A DNA stretch of 64,000 nucleotides from contig JBKEEF010000004.1 of assembly GCA_047975765.1 (NCBI GenBank), positions 78,054 through 142,053 of the forward strand, read 5' to 3'. Below are positions 60,084 through 64,000 of the stretch, in pieces. A model generated the notes under the pieces. That model worked only from the letters and a program-made list of their open reading frames with translations, did not search any database and was not told where the DNA came from. The stretch comes from JAQWBS01 sp047975765. Lineage in GTDB: Bacteria > Pseudomonadota > Alphaproteobacteria > RF32 > CAG-239. The number at the start of each line of letters is the position of its first letter. The first letter of the stretch is position 1. The position numbers were made by a program, and so were the translations under genes.

Positions 60084-60116
60084 AAAGCTTTTGTTATTAT
60101 AATAACAAAGGCTTTA
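60084..60116. terminator. Terminator after C2
   Basis: AAAGC.TTTGTTATTAT pairs with ATAATAACAAA.GCTTT, bidirectional with the HD gene. It is similar in sequence to the one after C1. Confidence 0.82.
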
Positions 60117-60123
60117 TTCGTTT

Positions 60124-60735
60124 TTATTTATTATAAATTCCTAAAATTTTATAAACATCATCATTTAGTTTTTCATCAAAGTATTGTTTTATTTTGATAT
60201 AGGGTTCAATCACCTTTTGAAGGAATTCTGGGCTTGAATCTAGATTACGTCTTCTTATCGCATCTATTGCTCGCTCCTCAATCGTGATAAAGCCATCATA
60301 TGCACCTAAAGAATCTGCTAGGCAGATAAGATTGTCATAGTCAGAGAGCGAGGTGTTTTTAGCAAAGTTTAAAGTGAATTCATAATCTTCTCTTTTTCCA
60401 AAAAATTGCTTTTCAGTAATTACATTGTTGGGAAACATATGCAATAAGCAGGCTCTTGCAATATCCTTATCTTTTTCAATAAACATTTCATAGCCAATAA
60501 TTCCATGAAATCGTTTTGTTTTTTCTTCTTCAATTTTCCCAATATCATGGAGAAGCCCCATAAGATATGCTTTGTTTTCATCTAAACCTAGTTTTCCTGC
60601 AAGAATTTTTGCAACTTTTGCAACATTAAGAACATGGTCTTCATATAAATGCCAAGTGTTTGCCTCTCTACCATTTTCAAGGGCGTAATTTTCAAGATTA
60701 GAAATCATTTCTAATGCTTCTTTTTCTGCTACCAT
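60124..60735 (-). CDS. HD-domain phosphohydrolase
   Basis: This 203-residue protein has an HD domain: His34 in YEDHVLNVAK, and His63 with Asp64 in LLHDIGK, plus conserved later aspartates (CLADSLGAYD). Such proteins hydrolyse phosphate esters of nucleotides. It follows ligA by two bases and is likely in the same transcript. The substrate is unknown. Confidence 0.85.
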   Translation of the reverse strand: MVAEKEALEMISNLENYALENGREANTWHLYEDHVLNVAKVAKILAGKLGLDENKAYLMGLLHDIGKIEEEKTKRFHGIIGYEMFIEKDKDIARACLLHMFPNNVITEKQFFGKREDYEFTLNFAKNTSLSDYDNLICLADSLGAYDGFITIEERAIDAIRRRNLDSSPEFLQKVIEPYIKIKQYFDEKLNDDVYKILGIYNK

Positions 60736-60737
60736 TT

Positions 60738-62813
60738 TTATCCTATTAATTCTAAAAATTCATCTTCACTAAGAATTTTAAGTCCGAGTTCTTGAGCTTT
60801 TTTGGCTTTTGAACCAGCATCTGCTCCCACAATTACATAATCGGTGTTGTTTGAAACAGACCCTGCCACTTTTGCACCCAAGTTTTGTGCTTTAGCTTTA
60901 GCTTCAGCTCTTGTCATCTTTTCTAAAGTTCCGGTAAAGACAACTGTTTTATTTGCTATAGGAGAAGAATAATCTGTTGTATCAATAAATTCTTCAATAT
61001 TAACTTGTGTCATAAGCTTGTGAACCGTCTCTAAATTATGTGTTTCTTGGAAAAATTCGACAATATCTTTTGCCATAGCTTGTCCGATACCATCAATGGA
61101 AAGAAGTTTTTCTGTTTTTTCTTCCTTCATCTCGTTCATAAAGTGAGAAAAAAGATTATAGTTCTTGGCAATCAATAAGGAAGTTGCGCTCCCAACTTGG
61201 CGAATCCCTAAAGAATAAACAAATCTTGGAAGTGAAATTTTGCGACGAGAATTAATAGACTTGAATAGATTATCAACGGATTTCTTTCCCCATCCTTCAC
61301 GAGTTTCTAAAGAAAGTCCATCTTCTTGTGCAAATAAGTCATAGCTTTTAGGTTTGTTTCTTTCTTCAAGGGTGAAAATATCAACAGGGCTTTTGATGAT
61401 TCCTTCGTTATAAAAATCTTCAATGATTTTATTTCCCAAACCTTCAATATCAAAGGCCTCTCGAGAAACAAAGTGAATGATTCTTTCAACTGCTTGAGCT
61501 GGACAGTTTAACCCGCCTGTGCAACGACGAACAGCTTCGTCAATTTCACGAATTGTATGAGAACCGCAAATTGGGCAAAGTGTTGGAAAGAGAAATTCTT
61601 GCGAATCACTTTGTCTTTTATCTGCCAAAACTTCAACAACCTGAGGAATCACATCTCCAGCACGTTGGATGACAACATAGTCACCCACACGAATATCCTT
61701 ACGTTTAATTTCATCTTCATTATGAAGTGTAGCGTGCGAAACAATCACACCTCCAACATTGACTGGCTCAAGGTCTGCAACTGGAGTTAATGCACCCGTT
61801 CTTCCCACTTGGACACGAATCTCATTAATTTTTGTAATTGCTTTTTCTGCTGGAAACTTGTGTGCTGTTGCCCAACGAGGTGTCCTTGTCAAAAAACCAA
61901 GACGGTTTTGAAGTGAAAGCGCATTTACTTTGTAGACAATTCCATCAATATCATAAGGTAAATTAGCACGAATCGTTAAAATTTGATTATAAGCCTCTTC
62001 AATTTCTTTTACGTTATGACAGAGTTTATTATTTGGATTGATTGGAAAGCCCCATGCTTTCACTTTTTCAATGAATTCGCTTTGAGAATTCCATAAAATT
62101 TCAGAAACATCACCCCAAGAATACACAAAAAGACTGAGCTTTCTTTCTTTTGTGATGCTCGAATCGAGTTGACGTAAAGAACCTGCAGCTGCATTTCTAG
62201 GATTCGCAAAAACTTTTTTGTTTTCTCTTAAATTCTTTTCATTTAAATCTAAAAAATCTTGTTTAGACATATAAACTTCACCGCGAATCTCTAGAACATC
62301 AGGTGCACTTTCAATTTTTTGAGGAAGATCACGAATTGTTTTTAGGTTTTCAGTAATATCTTCGCCAGTTGTTCCATCACCTCTTGTTGCTCCTTGCACA
62401 AAAATTCCTTTTTCGTAGCGAGCAGAAAAAGAAAGCCCATCAATTTTTGGCTCACAAAATATATCTATCGAATCGTTTGAACCCAAGAATCGATTTACCG
62501 AATCGATAAATTCAGAAATTTCTTCTGTTGAAAAGATATTTCCAAGAGAGAGCATTGGAACTTTATGAGTGATTTTTCCGAATCCAGATTGAATTTTTGT
62601 TCCAATTTTTTTAGATGGACTATCCGAGCGAATCAGATTCGGAAATTTTGCTTCAATTTCCTCATTGCGTTTTTTTAGCACATCATATTCGGAATCGGAA
62701 ATTTCTGGATTATCATTTTGATAATAAGCAATATCTGCCTTTGCCATTGTTTTTGCAATGAATTCTAATTCTTCTTTGGCTTGTTGTTCATTTAAGTCTT
62801 TAATACCTATCAT
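60738..62813 (-). CDS. ligA: NAD-dependent DNA ligase
   Basis: LigA seals nicks in DNA replication and repair using NAD. The 691-residue protein has the adenylated lysine Lys123 in CEPKIDGLSFS, the zinc finger CPICGSHT...RRCTGGLNCPAQ (about 409-437), helix-hairpin-helix repeats and a C-terminal BRCT domain (about 612-691). All domains are complete. It is followed leftward by an HD-domain gene. Confidence 0.97.
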   Translation of the reverse strand: MIGIKDLNEQQAKEELEFIAKTMAKADIAYYQNDNPEISDSEYDVLKKRNEEIEAKFPNLIRSDSPSKKIGTKIQSGFGKITHKVPMLSLGNIFSTEEISEFIDSVNRFLGSNDSIDIFCEPKIDGLSFSARYEKGIFVQGATRGDGTTGEDITENLKTIRDLPQKIESAPDVLEIRGEVYMSKQDFLDLNEKNLRENKKVFANPRNAAAGSLRQLDSSITKERKLSLFVYSWGDVSEILWNSQSEFIEKVKAWGFPINPNNKLCHNVKEIEEAYNQILTIRANLPYDIDGIVYKVNALSLQNRLGFLTRTPRWATAHKFPAEKAITKINEIRVQVGRTGALTPVADLEPVNVGGVIVSHATLHNEDEIKRKDIRVGDYVVIQRAGDVIPQVVEVLADKRQSDSQEFLFPTLCPICGSHTIREIDEAVRRCTGGLNCPAQAVERIIHFVSREAFDIEGLGNKIIEDFYNEGIIKSPVDIFTLEERNKPKSYDLFAQEDGLSLETREGWGKKSVDNLFKSINSRRKISLPRFVYSLGIRQVGSATSLLIAKNYNLFSHFMNEMKEEKTEKLLSIDGIGQAMAKDIVEFFQETHNLETVHKLMTQVNIEEFIDTTDYSSPIANKTVVFTGTLEKMTRAEAKAKAQNLGAKVAGSVSNNTDYVIVGADAGSKAKKAQELGLKILSEDEFLELIG

Positions 62814-62875
62814 TTTTCTCTCTATGTATATTATGTTGAGACAATTTATATCATCTTTTACGAATCTTTAAAATA

Positions 62876-62908
62876 AAAAAACCCATATATACAGATATGG
62901 GTTTTTCG
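62876..62908 (-). terminator. Terminator after infC
   Basis: On the minus strand, AAAACCCATAT and ATATGGGTTTT form a stem with a short loop, followed by a T run, directly downstream of infC. It shows infC ends a transcript instead of continuing into rpmI and rplT. Confidence 0.85.
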
Positions 62909-62927
62909 AGATTCTATATTCTTAAAC

Positions 62928-63467
62928 TTAAAGAGGAGAAACAACCATAATCATTTGGCGACCTTCCATTTTTGGCTCAGAATCGATTCTGATTAAACCT
63001 TCTAAATCGTCTGCCATTTTATCAAGAACAGTTTTTCCACCATTCACAGGTCCAGCTTCCCTTCCTTTATAACGCAAAGTGAACTTAACTTTGTCACCTT
63101 CTTGTAAGAATTTTTTAGCTTGCTTAAGTTTTACTTCATAGTCATGCATATCAATCGCAGGGCGAAGTTTTAATTCTTTAATGCTGATAACCTTTTGATT
63201 TTTCTTAGCTTCATTCTTGCGTTTTTGAACTTCATACTTATATTTGCCATAATCAAGAACTTTACATACAGGAGGAACAGCTTGAGGTGAGATTTCAATT
63301 AAATCGAGTCCTGCTTCTTCTGCAATCACCAGAGCTTCTCTGATTGAGACAACGCCCCTGTTATCACCACTTGCGTCAATTAAACGAACTTCTTTAACTC
63401 TGATTTCTTCATTAATGCGTGGTCCGTCATCTTCACGTACTGGCGCATTCAAACTTAATTTAGCTAT
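62928..63467 (-). CDS. infC: Translation initiation factor IF-3, probable AUA start
   Basis: IF-3 binds the 30S subunit and proofreads start codons. Landmarks are NEEIRVKEVRLIDASG, the basic linker (KYEVQKRKNEAKKNQK) and the C-terminal RYKGREAG and MVVSPL. Two upstream ATGs in frame (63488 and 63479) have no ribosome binding site. The strong site GGAGGG (63477-63472) is followed four bases later by ATA (63467-63465). The protein would then begin (M)AKLSLNAPVREDDGPRINEE, the usual IF-3 opening. Non-AUG infC starts allow IF-3 autoregulation, known for AUU in E. coli. The 180-residue length is normal. Confidence 0.9.
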   Translation of the reverse strand: MAKLSLNAPVREDDGPRINEEIRVKEVRLIDASGDNRGVVSIREALVIAEEAGLDLIEISPQAVPPVCKVLDYGKYKYEVQKRKNEAKKNQKVISIKELKLRPAIDMHDYEVKLKQAKKFLQEGDKVKFTLRYKGREAGPVNGGKTVLDKMADDLEGLIRIDSEPKMEGRQMIMVVSPL

Positions 63468-63771
63468 ATTACCCTCCATTAATTTCATTAATTATACGAA
63501 TCATTAAAACAAAAATTGATGCAAAAGCACATCAACTTATTAATATATAATACAAATCCTGATTTCTTGGCAAGGGAAATCTTGCAAAAGAGACGGAAAA
63601 GTTACATATTCTTTTCATTGTGGTATATAGATACTCGCGCGAAAGAGTGAAAAGTTAATGAATTATTAATTGACATAAAAAGATAAAAGATATATTCTTC
63701 CTCTAGTTTCTTGATTTAACAGGCTTTTCGAAAATAATTTAAAAAAATGTAATTATTTTTGAAAAAAGTGT

Positions 63772-63800
63772 TTGACAAGGGGTATGAGATTAAGTATAAG
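63772..63800 (+). promoter_or_regulatory. Strong promoter, possibly rRNA operon P1
   Basis: TTGACA (63772-63777), 17 bases, TATAAG (63795-63800). The bases after the -10 are G+C-rich compared with the surroundings, as in stringently controlled rRNA promoters. It points off the right edge. Confidence 0.6.
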
Positions 63801-64000
63801 CACTATCACCGACGGGGCGAATGAGTTTTTAAGGTTTGCGGGGTCGGAATTTTTTTGAGCGAAAGCTTAAGTTATAAATACATTGTAGATAAGAAGATTA
63901 AGAGGATATATAGGCAGCGGATAAAGTTCTGAAGTCTATATATTCGAAAAGGAAATATGATATAGAGATATATTATATTGTACAAGTAAAATTGTAATTA
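63801..64000 (+). other. Structured leader, likely rRNA operon upstream region
   Basis: The first 50 bases hold CCGAC (63809-63813) pairing with GTCGG (63843-63847), GCGAA pairing with TTTGC, and an internal GGG/GGG loop, followed by T7. A later pairing GATATATAG/CTATATATTC (about 63905 and 63940) is compatible with an rRNA processing stem. No 16S sequence itself is present. The 280 bases between infC and the promoter hold no gene I can support. Confidence 0.4.

Noticed and set aside
1..64000. Alternative genetic code with UGA as tryptophan
   Set aside because: TGA ends intact genes at the expected place (for example atpF at 11088-11086), and tryptophan is encoded by TGG throughout.
1..64000. 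Prophage, insertion sequence or restriction-modification island
   Set aside because: No transposase, integrase, phage structural or methyltransferase-restriction gene is present; the only methyltransferases are rRNA or protein modifiers.
63801..64000. Start of 16S rRNA inside the window
   Set aside because: No conserved 16S 5' sequence is seen; only a possible leader is present.

Overview
The window comes from an AT-rich alphaproteobacterium, probably a host- or gut-associated, uncultured lineage. The evidence is gene content and gene order: an F0 ATP synthase cluster with split b and b' subunits kept apart from F1, a YbjN-family protein, a DciA (DUF721)/DsbA-like pair, yebC-ruvC then ruvA-ruvB-ybgC then tolQ-tolR-tolA, acpP-fabF-mltG, and yfgM-bamB-der. 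The genetic code appears standard, with TGA used as stop. There is no prophage, transposase, restriction system or CRISPR array. The sequence is mostly chromosomal backbone, interrupted by short accessory patches.

Layout. 1-1051: an ABC-2 exporter (partial permease, and an ATPase whose frame breaks at an A8 run). 1247-3868: acpP, fabF, mltG. 3869-5679: an interspersed repeat, an MBL-fold hydrolase and ybjN. 5927-11041: lgt, a degenerate GGDEF protein, queA, pheA, a DEDDh exonuclease and an orphan. 11086-14800: F0 ATP synthase (b, b', c, a, AtpI), a DsbA-like protein and DciA. 14939-16573: isolated fliO-fliP, a second repeat and an orphan. 16645-22720: an outer-membrane barrel, transketolase, a lipoprotein, a RumA-type methyltransferase and an active-looking PAS-GGDEF cyclase. 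22875-29285: a membrane protein, yfgM-bamB-der and three orphan cassettes. 29308-31193: pssA, psd, a candidate small RNA and tRNA-Leu(UAA). 31236-35429: a four-gene operon of EptA-like phosphoethanolamine transferase, DGK1/SEC59-type lipid kinase, response regulator and histidine kinase. 35589-37526: a flavin reductase with an Arg-rich repeat tail and two Cys-rich secreted paralogues. 37565-47128: MFS exporter, KDG kinase and KDPG aldolase, an orphan, aspC, a DUF616 glycosyltransferase, PepP, PrmA and a lipoprotein. 47270-57313: yebC, ruvC, a third repeat, an orphan, ruvAB, ybgC, a five-gene insertion (dehydrogenase, small ORF, MazG-like, Nudix, S51 peptidase), then tolQRA and a membrane protein. 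57319-62813: HlyIII, VanX-type dipeptidase, a duplicated pair of membrane-anchored orphans, an HD protein and ligA. 62928-63467: infC, read here as starting at AUA. The right edge holds a strong promoter resembling an rRNA operon promoter.

The least explained signal is a recurring cassette. At least eight genes, nearly all orphans without homology I recognise, share an AT-rich leader of the form ATTATTAAT followed closely by AAATTATT just before the ATG. Most lack a Shine-Dalgarno sequence, and six have a canonically spaced (17 bp) promoter 32-44 bases upstream of the start. Three of the orphan sets are tandem paralogues. A second signal is a family of intergenic repeats downstream of mltG, fliP and ruvC. 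It has an internal hairpin whose stem changes are compensated between copies, and it ends in a dRS3-like ATTCCC...GGGAAT palindrome.
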